Below are positions 43,981-52,607 of a stretch of 61,833 nucleotides of DNA, piece by piece. The notes below the pieces were generated by a model that had not been told where the DNA came from, ran no database searches, and saw only the letters and a list, made by a program, of their open reading frames with translations. The stretch comes from an uncultured Prevotellaceae bacterium. Lineage in GTDB: Bacteria > Bacteroidota > Bacteroidia > Bacteroidales > Bacteroidaceae. The position numbers and the translations under genes are program-made. How positions within the stretch are numbered: position 1 is the stretch's first letter; each line of letters opens with the position of its first letter. The stretch spans positions 1-61,833 of the forward strand of contig ONKY01000062.1 of the NCBI GenBank assembly GCA_900318585.1. Direction: 5' to 3'.

Positions 43981-45156
43981 TTATTTTTCTAAGTACACTT
44001 GGATGTCAGCCGTACTCACCTTACGTCCGAGGAGGAAGCGGTCGATGAAGGCCTGCGTCTCCGGCCACTGGCGCTCCGGTAGCTGGCAGTGACCATGTCC
44101 GCCGACGATTGAATAGCCGAAGCGGTCGCCGATGCCGAATTTCTGCCATACCTTCTTTGCAGCCTTGGCAGATACGAGCATGGCGGGGTCGGAAAGCCAT
44201 TCGTAGTCAGGGTTGCCGATGAGCAGCAGGGCACGTGGGCAGACGAGTGCGCAGAGCTCATGCTGGTCGTAGGGCAAACGGTATACGCTGTCACCGTGGA
44301 AGTTCTCCTTCTGGCTCTCCAGGAACCAGTGGTAGTCGGTCTTGTCGAGGTCCTCCAGATTCTTTCCTGCCAACGTTGCCTCGTGCGAGGCACGCCAGGC
44401 AGCTGCGCCTCCGCCACCTGGTTCTTGAGCGATGGTCAGTGCTACGCGCTCGTCGAAGGCGCCGCAGTAGAGTGCCATCTTACCGGCGTAGGAGCAACCA
44501 GTAACACCGATATGCTTCATGTCAATCTTCGTGACCTCCGGTCCTAACTGCTGTAAGCCATCGATGAGGCGGCTCAGGCCCCATGCCCACTCGCTGTATG
44601 CACCGTTCTGCGAGAGCTGCGGGTAGAGGCGGTCGAAGTCGTGTTCGCCACGCTCGTGGTGCTTGCCCCACTGGCCGTAGTCGTTCACCTGCTTCTCGTG
44701 GAACACCATCGTGGCGATGGGACGGTCGGCGAACAGCTGCCGCGGCAGGGCGATGCCACTGGTACCGATCATCAGCGCGTAAGGTGGTTTCCCCACCTTA
44801 GGATAGCGGATCTCAGAGGTGAGCGTCAGCGTGTGACCGTTGACGGTGACATGTACGACGAGCAGGGAGTCCTCCATGTGGGCCATGACTGCGCCGTCGG
44901 GCACGGTGGGCTTGGTACCGATACCGTAGTGCTGTATCATGTGAGCGATGTCGCTACGGCGCCGTTCCCAGTCGTTGAAGCTGCTGACGCCGGCCAGCGG
45001 GTCGGGCAGTTCGCGGATTTCTGGCAGTTGGTCAATCGACGGCATGGTGGGTGCAGGGAACGCTGCACCGGTGTTCTCTCGCGTAAAGACACTGGGCTGG
45101 GCTGCTGTATTCAGCGCCCAACCCAGCAACATGGTAATGAATAGTGATGTTTTCAT
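43981..45156 (-). CDS. CE15 glucuronoyl esterase (secreted)
   Basis: 391 residues from the ATG at 45156. Signal peptide MKTSLFITMLLGWALNTAA. The nucleophile is in GVTGCSYAGKMALYCGAF, the acid in TIAQEPGGGGAAAWR, and the His in VGGHGHCQLPE. CE15 enzymes cleave esters between 4-O-methyl-glucuronic acid of xylan and lignin alcohols. The longer reading to 45561 runs through both promoters (45183-45190 and 45287-45318) and is rejected. The enzyme suggests a plant-cell-wall diet. Confidence 0.85.
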   Translation of the reverse strand: MKTSLFITMLLGWALNTAAQPSVFTRENTGAAFPAPTMPSIDQLPEIRELPDPLAGVSSFNDWERRRSDIAHMIQHYGIGTKPTVPDGAVMAHMEDSLLVVHVTVNGHTLTLTSEIRYPKVGKPPYALMIGTSGIALPRQLFADRPIATMVFHEKQVNDYGQWGKHHERGEHDFDRLYPQLSQNGAYSEWAWGLSRLIDGLQQLGPEVTKIDMKHIGVTGCSYAGKMALYCGAFDERVALTIAQEPGGGGAAAWRASHEATLAGKNLEDLDKTDYHWFLESQKENFHGDSVYRLPYDQHELCALVCPRALLLIGNPDYEWLSDPAMLVSAKAAKKVWQKFGIGDRFGYSIVGGHGHCQLPERQWPETQAFIDRFLLGRKVSTADIQVYLEK

Positions 45157-45182
45157 GTATTGCTTTCTCAATATTTCTGCTG

Positions 45183-45190
45183 CAAAGTTA
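45183..45190 (-). promoter_or_regulatory. -7 box (TAACTTTG) of the CE15 gene
   Basis: Minus-strand TAACTTTG 27 bp before the start codon at 45156; it fixes that start. Confidence 0.65.
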
Positions 45191-45286
45191 CGCATATTTC
45201 CCAGAACGGTATTGTCCTGATGTAACAAGAATCTATAGAAATGTAACATGACGGGGATTCTTCCTGCTGAGAAAATCGCAATCATT

Positions 45287-45318
45287 GTTGTGGGATTCAT
45301 AATTATTTCGTACTTTTG
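45287..45318 (+). promoter_or_regulatory. Promoter of ispG
   Basis: GTTG (45287-45290), 20 bp, TACTTTTG (45311-45318). It is followed by ACGGAGGAAACT with a Shine-Dalgarno sequence (GGAGG) 7 bases before the ATG at 45347; such a site is uncommon in Bacteroidetes. Confidence 0.7.
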
Positions 45319-45346
45319 CAGAAAATTCAGAAAAACGGAGGAAACT

Positions 45347-46783
45347 ATGACAACAACAGCAAGGAGGCAGAGCAGCGTCTGCCATGTAGGCAACATTGCC
45401 ATCGGCGGCGACAACCCCATCCGCATCCAGTCCATGGCCACTACCGACACCAACGACACCGAAGGCAGCGTGGCGCAGGCCAAGCGCATTATCGATGCCG
45501 GCGGCGAGCTGGTGCGCTTCACCACACAGGGCACACGAGAAGCAGAGAACATGAAGAACATCTCCGCACGGCTGAAGGCTGACGGCTATGGACAGCCACT
45601 GGTGGCCGACGTACACTTCACAGCCCACACGGCCGACATTGCCGCGCAGTATTGCGAGAAGGTGCGCATCAACCCCGGCAACTACGTCGATCCCGGACGC
45701 ACGTTTAAGCATTTAGAATATACCGACGAGGAGTATCAGGAGGAACTCAAGAAGATTGATGCGAAGCTGGTGCCTTTCATCAACATCTGCAAGGAGCACA
45801 AGACGGCCGTGCGCATCGGCGTGAACCACGGGTCGCTATCCGACCGTATCATGTCGCGCTACGGCGATACGCCCGAGGGCATTGTTGAGAGCTGCATGGA
45901 GTTCCTGCGCATCTTCCGCCGAGAACAGTTCAACGATGTGGTCATCAGCATCAAGGCGTCGAACACGGTGGTCATGGTCACCACCGTGCGCCTATTGGTC
46001 AAGACGATGGATGCCGAGAACATGCACTATCCGCTGCACCTCGGCGTGACAGAGGCCGGCGAGGGGGAGGACGGCCGCATCAAGAGTGCCGTGGGCATCG
46101 GCGCGCTGCTCACTGAGGGCATCGGCGACACCATCCGCGTCAGCCTCAGCGAGGAGCCGGAGTGTGAGATACCCGTAGCAAGGAAACTGGTGGACATGAT
46201 ACCAGAATGTACGCGCCTGCGCGCGGAGGCCGAGGCCAGCATCAAGGACGACACCATCACGCTGAACGTGGATGCGCCCGACTGGGAGACCCTGCAACTG
46301 AAGGCCGCCATGGCCGTAGGTGCCCTATTGATTGACAGGAAGGCGACGAAGCTGGTGATTAATTCCGAATTACGTATTCCGAATTACGAATTGGGTGCGC
46401 ATGAGAATTCGGAATTCGCAATTCGTAATTCGGAATTATCCGATTCTATCCTCCAGGCCGCCCGCATCAAGTTCACCAAGACGGAATACATCAGCTGTCC
46501 TGGCTGCGGACGTACGCTCTACAACCTGCAGCAGACTATCGCCCGCATCAAGGCGGCGACAAGTCACCTGGTGGGGCTGAAGATCGGCATCATGGGCTGC
46601 ATCGTAAACGGACCGGGCGAGATGGCCGATGCCGACTACGGCTACGTAGGAGCCGGGCGAGGAAAGATCTCGCTCTACAGGAAAAAGGAGTGTGTATTGA
46701 AGAACATTCCAGAGGAAGAAGCCGTAGACCGTCTCTTAGCCCTCATCCAACAGGACCAAGACGCTATCGCCAACACTCAATAA
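45347..46783 (+). CDS. ispG: 4-hydroxy-3-methylbut-2-enyl diphosphate synthase
   Basis: 478 residues. N-terminal TIM barrel (VGNIAIGGDNPIRIQSMATT; VADVHFTAHTADIAAQY; RIGVNHGSLSDRI), then a short linker domain, then the [4Fe-4S] domain with YISCPGCGRTLYNL and GIMGCIVNGPGEMADADYGY. It makes HMBPP in the MEP isoprenoid pathway. The Bacteroidetes/plant large form is about 600 residues or more; here the middle insert is much shorter. Residues ~340-365 (NSELRIPNYELG...NSEFAIRNSELS) are translated heptamer repeats (46361-46440) sitting between the linker and the iron-sulfur domain. A GGAGG site and promoter fix the start; a 33-residue longer reading is rejected. Confidence 0.93.
   Translation: MTTTARRQSSVCHVGNIAIGGDNPIRIQSMATTDTNDTEGSVAQAKRIIDAGGELVRFTTQGTREAENMKNISARLKADGYGQPLVADVHFTAHTADIAAQYCEKVRINPGNYVDPGRTFKHLEYTDEEYQEELKKIDAKLVPFINICKEHKTAVRIGVNHGSLSDRIMSRYGDTPEGIVESCMEFLRIFRREQFNDVVISIKASNTVVMVTTVRLLVKTMDAENMHYPLHLGVTEAGEGEDGRIKSAVGIGALLTEGIGDTIRVSLSEEPECEIPVARKLVDMIPECTRLRAEAEASIKDDTITLNVDAPDWETLQLKAAMAVGALLIDRKATKLVINSELRIPNYELGAHENSEFAIRNSELSDSILQAARIKFTKTEYISCPGCGRTLYNLQQTIARIKAATSHLVGLKIGIMGCIVNGPGEMADADYGYVGAGRGKISLYRKKECVLKNIPEEEAVDRLLALIQQDQDAIANTQ
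46361..46440 (+). repeat. In-frame heptamer cluster with inverted symmetry inside ispG
   Basis: Units AATTCCG, AATTACG, TATTCCG, AATTACG, AATTGGG, a 10-bp spacer TGCGCATGAG, then AATTCGG, AATTCGC, AATTCGT, AATTCGG, AATTATC. The two halves are imperfect reverse complements over 32 bp (three differences), so the RNA can form a hairpin. Confidence 0.93.
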
Positions 46784-46802
46784 CTCTTACAACTTACGAA
46801 AG

Positions 46803-47878
46803 TTACAGAGCATCTTCCTGAAGTAGCTTCAGGTAGAGGCTGATGGCCTCGCGGATTTCCGAGAGGCAGATATACTCGTCGGCCGAGTGGCTACGAGCTG
46901 ACTGACCCGGGCCAAGCTTGAAGGAGGGGAAGGGCATGAGGGCCTGATCGCTAAGCGTAGGAGAACCGAAGGGCGTCAGCCCCAACTGCAGACAGCGCTG
47001 CACCAGCGGATGGCTTTCGGGAATGCTTGAGGAGTGTAGACGGAAGGAACGGGCCTTCAGCTCGCACTTCTTTACATGCTTGCGCAGGAATTCAAAGAGG
47101 TATTCGTTCTGATAGTATTCGTTTGTCCGTACGTCGATGACGAAGTGGAGCTCGTCGGGGATGACATTGTGCTGCGTGCCGGCCTCCACCACCGTGACGG
47201 TCATCTTTGTAGCGCCCAGCAGCGGGCTGGATTTGCGGAAACGGTAGTCGCGCAGCCAGACAAGGTCGTCCAAGGCTTCGTAGATGGCATTCACGCCCTC
47301 CTCGCGGGCGGCATGACCCGACTTGCCGTGGGCGTAGCCGTCGATGACCATCAGTCCCTTCTCTGCCGTGGCGGGCTGCATACCCGTGGGCTCACCGACA
47401 ATGGCCACATCCACCTTCGGCAGCAGGGGCAACACGCGGCTGATGCCGTCCTTGCCCGACACTTCTTCCTCAGCTGAAGCAAGGAAGATGAGGTTAGCGG
47501 ATTGTGCATTGTGCATTGTGCATTGTGCATTGTGAGGATACGATAAACCTGCAGCAGGCTTACCAAGCCACCGCCGCAGTCGTTGGCACCGAGACCGTAG
47601 AGGCGGTCATCCTCAACGATGGGCAGGAAGGGGTCGCGTGTCCATGTGCTGACAGGCTTCACCGTGTCAATATGGGCGTTGAGCAGTAGCGTGGGCTTCT
47701 TGTCGTCATAGTCCGGGCAGACACACCACAGGTTGTTTCCCTCACGGTGGGGCTCCAACCCCCACGCCGCCAGCTGCGCCGCCAGTAAATCGGCGGCCTT
47801 CGTCTCGTCGCGGCTAACACTTGGCGTAGCTATCAGCCGTTTCAGCAACTCAATGGCATCGTTTACATACTTCTCCAT
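46803..47878 (-). pseudogene. ArgE-like M20 deacetylase gene, out of frame at a heptamer repeat
   Basis: Two overlapping frames together encode a complete M20 metallopeptidase of about 360 residues. 5' part from ATG 47878: IATPSVSRDETKAADLLAAQ, LLNAHIDTVKP (metal His/Asp), YGLGANDCGGGLVSLLQVYR. 3' part: NLIFLASAEEEVSGKDGISR, VGEPTGM, GKSGHAAREEGVNAIYEALD, ending in a metal-site His (ARSHSADEYICLSE). The frames split at the ATTGTGC array (47501-47534). Adding one 7-bp unit, or losing two, joins them. The relatives deacylate acyl-ornithine or acyl-citrulline in arginine synthesis; argD, proC and argS are upstream in the same direction. Either a phase-variable gene in its off state or a fresh pseudogene. 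Confidence 0.85.
47501..47534. repeat. ATTGTGC heptamer array causing the argE-like frameshift
   Basis: Four perfect ATTGTGC units (47501-47528) and a partial fifth ATTGTG. On the coding strand it reads as TGCACAA repeats. Seven is not a multiple of three, so each unit gained or lost changes the frame. Confidence 0.97.
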
Positions 47879-47912
47879 ATCAACACGGTAAACATTATTC
47901 GTTAAAATGCAC

Positions 47913-48374
47913 TCACTTTCTTCCGAAGTCAGCGGGCACTTCGCCCCATTTGCTGGTTTCCCACTTGATGATGGGGTTGCGCCACTGGTGGGTGTTGAGC
48001 CAGTATTCTGCACGGGCTATAATCTCAAAGAGCTTTTCTGTCTCTGGTGTGCGTTCCAACTTGGTCTTGCATTTTCGTTTGTTCACCCAAAGAATGGCAT
48101 TGTAGCTGTCGGAATAGATGGTCTTGGTGTACAGCCCTTTCTGCCAGCAGAGGGCGAGGGCATGGACAATGGCAAGGAACTCCCCTATATTGTTTGTGCC
48201 CCGCATGGGACCGAAGTGAAATACCCGGTATCCTGTCTGCAGGTCAATGGCCTGATACTCCATCGGTCCAGGGTTGCCCGGGCACGAAGCATCTACTGCC
48301 CATGCATCCGCTGTTACGTCTAAGGGAAGCGGCAGTACCGTGTCGTGTCTATAGTCCGGAGGGTTCTGCATCAT
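47913..48374 (-). CDS. RNase H family protein
   Basis: 153 residues. The acidic active-site residues are in AVDASCPGNPG, NNIGEFLAIVHAL, TIYSDSYNAILWV and EVPADFGRK, the order of RNase HI. The N-terminus lacks the hybrid-binding domain; the protein is of the viroplasmin-less short type. Degrades RNA in RNA-DNA hybrids. It lies between argS (35-bp gap) and the argE-like gene (34-bp gap) in the same direction. Confidence 0.85.
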   Translation of the reverse strand: MMQNPPDYRHDTVLPLPLDVTADAWAVDASCPGNPGPMEYQAIDLQTGYRVFHFGPMRGTNNIGEFLAIVHALALCWQKGLYTKTIYSDSYNAILWVNKRKCKTKLERTPETEKLFEIIARAEYWLNTHQWRNPIIKWETSKWGEVPADFGRK

Positions 48375-48409
48375 CGTTATTGTTTGTTGCTATGATATAG
48401 CAACATACT

Positions 48410-50269
48410 TTACATGCGCTCCGGTACTTCAATGCCTAACAGAGCCATACCATTCTTGATAATCTTAGCCACGTTGCGAGCAATGACCAAGCGGACGGCC
48501 TTCTTCTGCTCATCAGGCTCGTTGAGAATGCTGTAGTCGTGATAGAACTGATTGAAGACCTTTGTCAGCTCATAGCAGTAGTTGGCGATGCCGGAAGGAG
48601 AATAATCCTTACCTGCCTGCTCGACGGCGGCGCCAAACTCGTTCATCTTCTGGATGAGCTCCACCTCCTTATCGGAAAGGTTAATAGAGCTAGCCAGACT
48701 AGCCAGGCTAGCCATATTAGTCATACTAGCAGCTTTACGCAGGATTGAGCGGATGCGGGCGTAGGTATACTGGATGAAGGGACCGGTGTTGCCATTGAAG
48801 TCGATACTTTCCTCAGGATTGAAGAGCATATTCTTGCGGGCATCAACCTTCAGGATAAAGTACTTCAGGGCACCCATACCGACGATGCGGGCAATCTCGC
48901 GGCGCTCCTCCTCGGTCATATCATCGAACTTGCCCAACTCCATCGAGGTCTTGTAAGCATCCTCCACCATCAGTGCCATTAGGTCGTCGGCGTCAACCAC
49001 CGTTCCCTCGCGGCTCTTCATCTTGCCATTGGGCAGTTCCACCATACCATAGGAGAAGTGTACAAGCTCCTTGCCCCACTTGAAGCCGAGGCGGTCGAGC
49101 AGGATGGAGAGCACCTGGAAATGATAGTTTTGCTCGTTGCCCACAACATAGATCATCTTGTCGATAGGATAGTCCTGGAAGCGCATCTCGGCGGTGCCGA
49201 TGTCTTGTGTCATATAGACAGAGGTGCCGTCACTGCGCAGCAGCAGCTTCTGGTCCAGCCCTTCGTTGGTGAGATCGGCCCAGACAGAACCGTCATCATG
49301 GCGCTCGAAGAGACCCTTGGCGAGCCCCTCCTCCACCTTGGCCTTACCCTTCAGGTAGGTCTGGCTCTCATAGTATATCTTATCGAACGAGACCCCCATC
49401 TTCTTGTAGGTTTCGTCGAAGCCGGCATATACCCATGAGTTCATCTTCTCCCAAAGGGCACGCACCTCGGGGTCGTTCTGCTCCCACTTCACCAGCATCT
49501 CGTGAGCCTCCTTGATGAGCGGAGCCTCCTGCTTAGCCTTTTCCTCAGCCTTGTCGGCGGGTAAACCGCCGGCCACGAACTGGGCAGCGAGTGCCTTCAC
49601 CTCCTCGCGGTAGTGCTTGTCGAAGGCTACATAGTAGTCGCCAATGAGATGGTCGCCCTTCTTGCCGCTCGACTCGGGGGTCTCGCCGTTGCCGTACTTG
49701 AGCCAGGCCAGCATGGATTTGCAGATGTGGATGCCGCGGTCGTTCACGATGTTCGTCTTCACCACGCGGTAGCCGTTGGCCTCCATAATCTGTGCCAACG
49801 ACCAGCCGAGCAGATTGTTACGTACATGGCCGAGGTGGAGGGGTTTGTTGGTGTTGGGCGATGAATATTCAATCATCACGAGGGGAGCGCTCGACCTCTG
49901 GTCGCTTGCTACCGAAGGGTCGCAAGAACCCTCGTGCACACTTTTCGTGCCGAAGTGTTCGTTCTGGTCAATGGTCTGTAACAGCTGCAGCCATGCACCG
50001 TCGCCAATGCACAGGTTCAGGAAGCCCTTCACCACATTGAACTTCTCCACGGCAGCACAGTTGGCCTTTAGGTATTCGCCAATCTCCTGCGCCGTCTGCT
50101 CGGGACTCTTCTTGGCAGCCTTTACGAATGGGAACACCACGAGCGTCAGATTGCCCTCGAATTCGCTCCTTGTTTTTTGCAGCTGCAACATCTTTTCAGT
50201 TGCATCCATGCCGTAGAGTGCCTTCACGGCCTCACCGGCAGCCTTACTAATCAGTATCTCTATTTCCAT
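48410..50269 (-). CDS. argS: Arginyl-tRNA synthetase
   Basis: 619 residues from the ATG at 50269. Additional N-terminal domain, then HIGH-like SSPNTNKPLHLGHVRNN, catalytic core with QYTYARIRSILRKA, MKSREGTVVDADDLM in place of KMSKS (normal for ArgRS), and a C-terminal anticodon-binding helix bundle. Two low-complexity insertions are visible: DPSVASDQRSSAP, just before the HIGH motif, and SMTNMASLASLASS, encoded by the 9-bp repeat at 48689-48733, in the C-terminal domain. Third gene of argD-proC-argS. Confidence 0.96.
   Translation of the reverse strand: MEIEILISKAAGEAVKALYGMDATEKMLQLQKTRSEFEGNLTLVVFPFVKAAKKSPEQTAQEIGEYLKANCAAVEKFNVVKGFLNLCIGDGAWLQLLQTIDQNEHFGTKSVHEGSCDPSVASDQRSSAPLVMIEYSSPNTNKPLHLGHVRNNLLGWSLAQIMEANGYRVVKTNIVNDRGIHICKSMLAWLKYGNGETPESSGKKGDHLIGDYYVAFDKHYREEVKALAAQFVAGGLPADKAEEKAKQEAPLIKEAHEMLVKWEQNDPEVRALWEKMNSWVYAGFDETYKKMGVSFDKIYYESQTYLKGKAKVEEGLAKGLFERHDDGSVWADLTNEGLDQKLLLRSDGTSVYMTQDIGTAEMRFQDYPIDKMIYVVGNEQNYHFQVLSILLDRLGFKWGKELVHFSYGMVELPNGKMKSREGTVVDADDLMALMVEDAYKTSMELGKFDDMTEEERREIARIVGMGALKYFILKVDARKNMLFNPEESIDFNGNTGPFIQYTYARIRSILRKAASMTNMASLASLASSINLSDKEVELIQKMNEFGAAVEQAGKDYSPSGIANYCYELTKVFNQFYHDYSILNEPDEQKKAVRLVIARNVAKIIKNGMALLGIEVPERM
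48689..48733. repeat. In-frame 9-bp CTAG-rich repeat in argS
   Basis: Units GCTAGCCAG, ACTAGCCAG, GCTAGCCAT, ATTAGTCAT, ACTAGCAGC. Four CTAG tetranucleotides within 45 bp. Encodes (M/L)AS triplets and keeps the frame. Confidence 0.88.
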
Positions 50270-50293
50270 AAATAAGTATTGTCTTTTCAATTA

Positions 50294-51073
50294 TCATTTC
50301 AGCCCGGCTTTCAGTCCGCGGATGACGGCGGAGGTGAATCCGGCGTGCTCCATCTCATTCAGGCCCTTGATAGTGACGCCGCCCGGCGTGGTGACGAGGT
50401 CGATGGCCTGCTCGGGGTGCATACCGCTGGCCTGCAACAGGTCTACGGCTCCCTTCATGGTCTGCATGACAATCTGCTTGGCGTCGTCGGCCTTGAAGCC
50501 CAGCTCTACGCCACCCTCAGAGGCTGCTCGGATATAGCGCATGGCGTAGGCAATACCGCAGGAAGCCAGCGTAGTGCCTGCCGCCAGATGCTGCTCGTCG
50601 GTAATGAGCGTGTCGCCCATCTCGTTAAAGATATTTACCACCAGCTCCGTGTGTGACGGTTTCGCCGTCACAGGCACAATAAACGTCATGGACGACATCT
50701 CTGCGATGGCGATGTTTGGGATGACGAGGAACAGCGGCGGGCACTGTTCACCTAACCACTCCTGAATACTCTCCGACTTTACGCCGGCAGCAATCACGAT
50801 GAGAATCTGTTTCTGCGGATCCAGCTCGGGGCGGATGTCCTTCAACACGCGCTCCACGAGCCACGGCTTTACTACTACGCATACCACGTCGGCAGCATCG
50901 GCGGCCAGCTTGTTGTCAGTGGTCACGCTGACGCCCATTCCCATAAATTTCTCGACCACCGCCTGCGACGGATCACTCACGGTAATGTCCTCATTCCTAA
51001 ACATCTGGCCCTTGATCAGGCCTTCCACGGTGGCGCCACCCATGGCGCCAGCACCTATCACTGATATCTTCAT
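50294..51073 (-). CDS. proC: Pyrroline-5-carboxylate reductase
   Basis: 259 residues. NAD(P)-binding start MKISVIGAGAMGGATVEGLI and the P5CR signature TTPGGVTIKGLNEMEHAGF in the C-terminal dimerisation helices. Last step of proline synthesis. It starts 4 bp after argD ends, so the two are tightly coupled, linking proline and arginine metabolism. Confidence 0.95.
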   Translation of the reverse strand: MKISVIGAGAMGGATVEGLIKGQMFRNEDITVSDPSQAVVEKFMGMGVSVTTDNKLAADAADVVCVVVKPWLVERVLKDIRPELDPQKQILIVIAAGVKSESIQEWLGEQCPPLFLVIPNIAIAEMSSMTFIVPVTAKPSHTELVVNIFNEMGDTLITDEQHLAAGTTLASCGIAYAMRYIRAASEGGVELGFKADDAKQIVMQTMKGAVDLLQASGMHPEQAIDLVTTPGGVTIKGLNEMEHAGFTSAVIRGLKAGLK

Positions 51074-51077
51074 TTCT

Positions 51078-52217
51078 CTATTCTTCTTCCGGTTGCACTC
51101 TAATCAGCCTCTCAACAAAATCATCGACATCCGCCTTCGTGAGACACAGGGGGGGCAGCAGGCGCAAAATGTTCTGTCCTGCACAGCCCGTAAAGCAATG
51201 CTCATGTTTGATGAGTGGCTTACGTACCATCTTGTGCGGCATGTCTAACTCAATGCCGATCATCAGTCCGCGGCCACGCACCTCCTTGATGTGGGTGCTA
51301 CCGATGCCACGGATGCCTTCCATCAGGTAGTCGCCCACGACGCGGGCGTTCTCCACCAGATTCTCCTCCTCAAACACATCGAGCACGGCCAGTGCAGCAG
51401 CACAGGCCAGATGGTTGCCGCCAAACGTTGTTCCTAACTGTCCGTAGACAGGCTCGAACTCAGGCGAGATGAGCACGGCACCCATGGGGAATCCGTTGGC
51501 AATGCCCTTGGCCACAGTGATGATGTCGGGCTTGATGCCAAGCCACTGGTGGGCAAAGAACTTTCCCGAGCGGCCGTATCCACACTGTATCTCGTCGCAA
51601 ATGAGCACAGCGCCGTAGCGCTTGCAGGCATAGGCCAAGCCCTGCGCAAACTCCGGTGTGGCCATCTGGACACCACCCACGCCCTGTATGCACTCCAGGA
51701 TGACGGCTGCCACGCCGCCCTTCGAGAGCTCACGCACCCACGGCTCCAGGTCGTTCAGCGGGAGGAAGCGGGTATGATGGTTGTCGTTGATGGGCGCCAC
51801 AATCTTCGGATTGTGAGTCACCTCAACGGCCAGCGACGTCCGTCCGTGGAAGGCTTTCTCGCAGGAGAGCACACGTGTATTGCCCGTCTTGAACGATGCC
51901 AGTTTCAGGGCATTCTCGTTGGCCTCGGCACCACTGTTGATGAGGAACAGCTGGTAGTCGTCGTAACCACACACCTTGCCAAGTCGCTCGGCCAGCTCCA
52001 CCTGAAGCTTATTAATGACCGAATTGGAGTAGAAGGCAATCTTCTGTAACTGCTCGGTTACCTTACTGATGTAATGCGGATGCGAATGGCCGATGCTGAT
52101 GACGGCGTGTCCGCCATAGAGGTCCAGGTATTCCTGACCCTTGTCATCCCATACCCGGCAGCCCTTGCCCTTCACAATGTTCACATCGAAGAGCGGATAA
52201 ACGTCGAATAGTTTCAT
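51078..52217 (-). CDS. argD: Acetylornithine (succinylornithine) aminotransferase
   Basis: 379 residues, class III PLP aminotransferase. LICDEIQCGYGRSGKFFAHQ has the PLP-contact Asp and TVAKGIANGFPMGAVL the Schiff-base Lys. Also NSGAEANENALKLA and GTTFGGNHLACAAALAVLD. In Bacteroidetes this step is thought to use N-succinyl intermediates. First gene of the minus-strand arg cluster. A TAATTTTG -7 box lies at 52254-52261, 36 bp before the ATG. Confidence 0.93.
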   Translation of the reverse strand: MKLFDVYPLFDVNIVKGKGCRVWDDKGQEYLDLYGGHAVISIGHSHPHYISKVTEQLQKIAFYSNSVINKLQVELAERLGKVCGYDDYQLFLINSGAEANENALKLASFKTGNTRVLSCEKAFHGRTSLAVEVTHNPKIVAPINDNHHTRFLPLNDLEPWVRELSKGGVAAVILECIQGVGGVQMATPEFAQGLAYACKRYGAVLICDEIQCGYGRSGKFFAHQWLGIKPDIITVAKGIANGFPMGAVLISPEFEPVYGQLGTTFGGNHLACAAALAVLDVFEEENLVENARVVGDYLMEGIRGIGSTHIKEVRGRGLMIGIELDMPHKMVRKPLIKHEHCFTGCAGQNILRLLPPLCLTKADVDDFVERLIRVQPEEE

Positions 52218-52273
52218 CTTGCTAAGTTCTTATGGATTCTTCCTTTTTGGCTGCAAAATTACAATAATTTATC

Positions 52274-52301
52274 AAGAATGAAGAATGAATAATGAATAAT
52301 T
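52274..52301. repeat. AAGAATG/AATAATG heptamer repeat
   Basis: AAGAATG, AAGAATG, AATAATG, AATAATT, directly upstream of the argD promoter. Followed by AACATC and GGCGGCAGCAAATTT, which is shared with the hairpin arm before rnc. Confidence 0.8.
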
Positions 52302-52338
52302 AACATCGGCGGCAGCAAATTTCTCATTTCACAAATTC

Positions 52339-52464
52339 TTTCCCAACCACCGATTTACGATTCCAAACCACCGATTTACGATTCTAAACCACTGGTTTAC
52401 GACGCTAAACCACTGGTTTACGATTCCAAACCATTGGTTTACGATTATTCCACACCGTGGAATA
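52339..52464. repeat. Iteron array of copy C: six 21-bp units
   Basis: Units start every 21 bp from 52339. Cores: AACCACCGATTTA twice, then AAACCACTGGTTT twice (perfect palindrome), AAACCATTGGTTT, and the terminal unit TTATTCCAC-ACC-GTGGAATAA (perfect palindrome). Confidence 0.93.
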
Positions 52465-52607
52465 AAACTAAAGTACCAACTATCCATTGATACGCAGGCT
52501 TCCCGTCACGGACTTCCTGTTTTTAGACACTGGTCAGAAGCACGGTGCATAATCAAACAATTTGTCCGCTTCACACGCGTGCGCGTGCGTAGACATATCG
52601 CTTAATC

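Noticed and set aside
45248-45346. 33-residue N-terminal extension of IspG
   Set aside because: It covers the promoter (45287-45318); the ATG at 45347 has a GGAGG site and begins the conserved protein.
45157-45561. 135-residue N-terminal extension of the CE15 esterase
   Set aside because: It runs across both divergent promoters and would place the signal peptide inside the protein.
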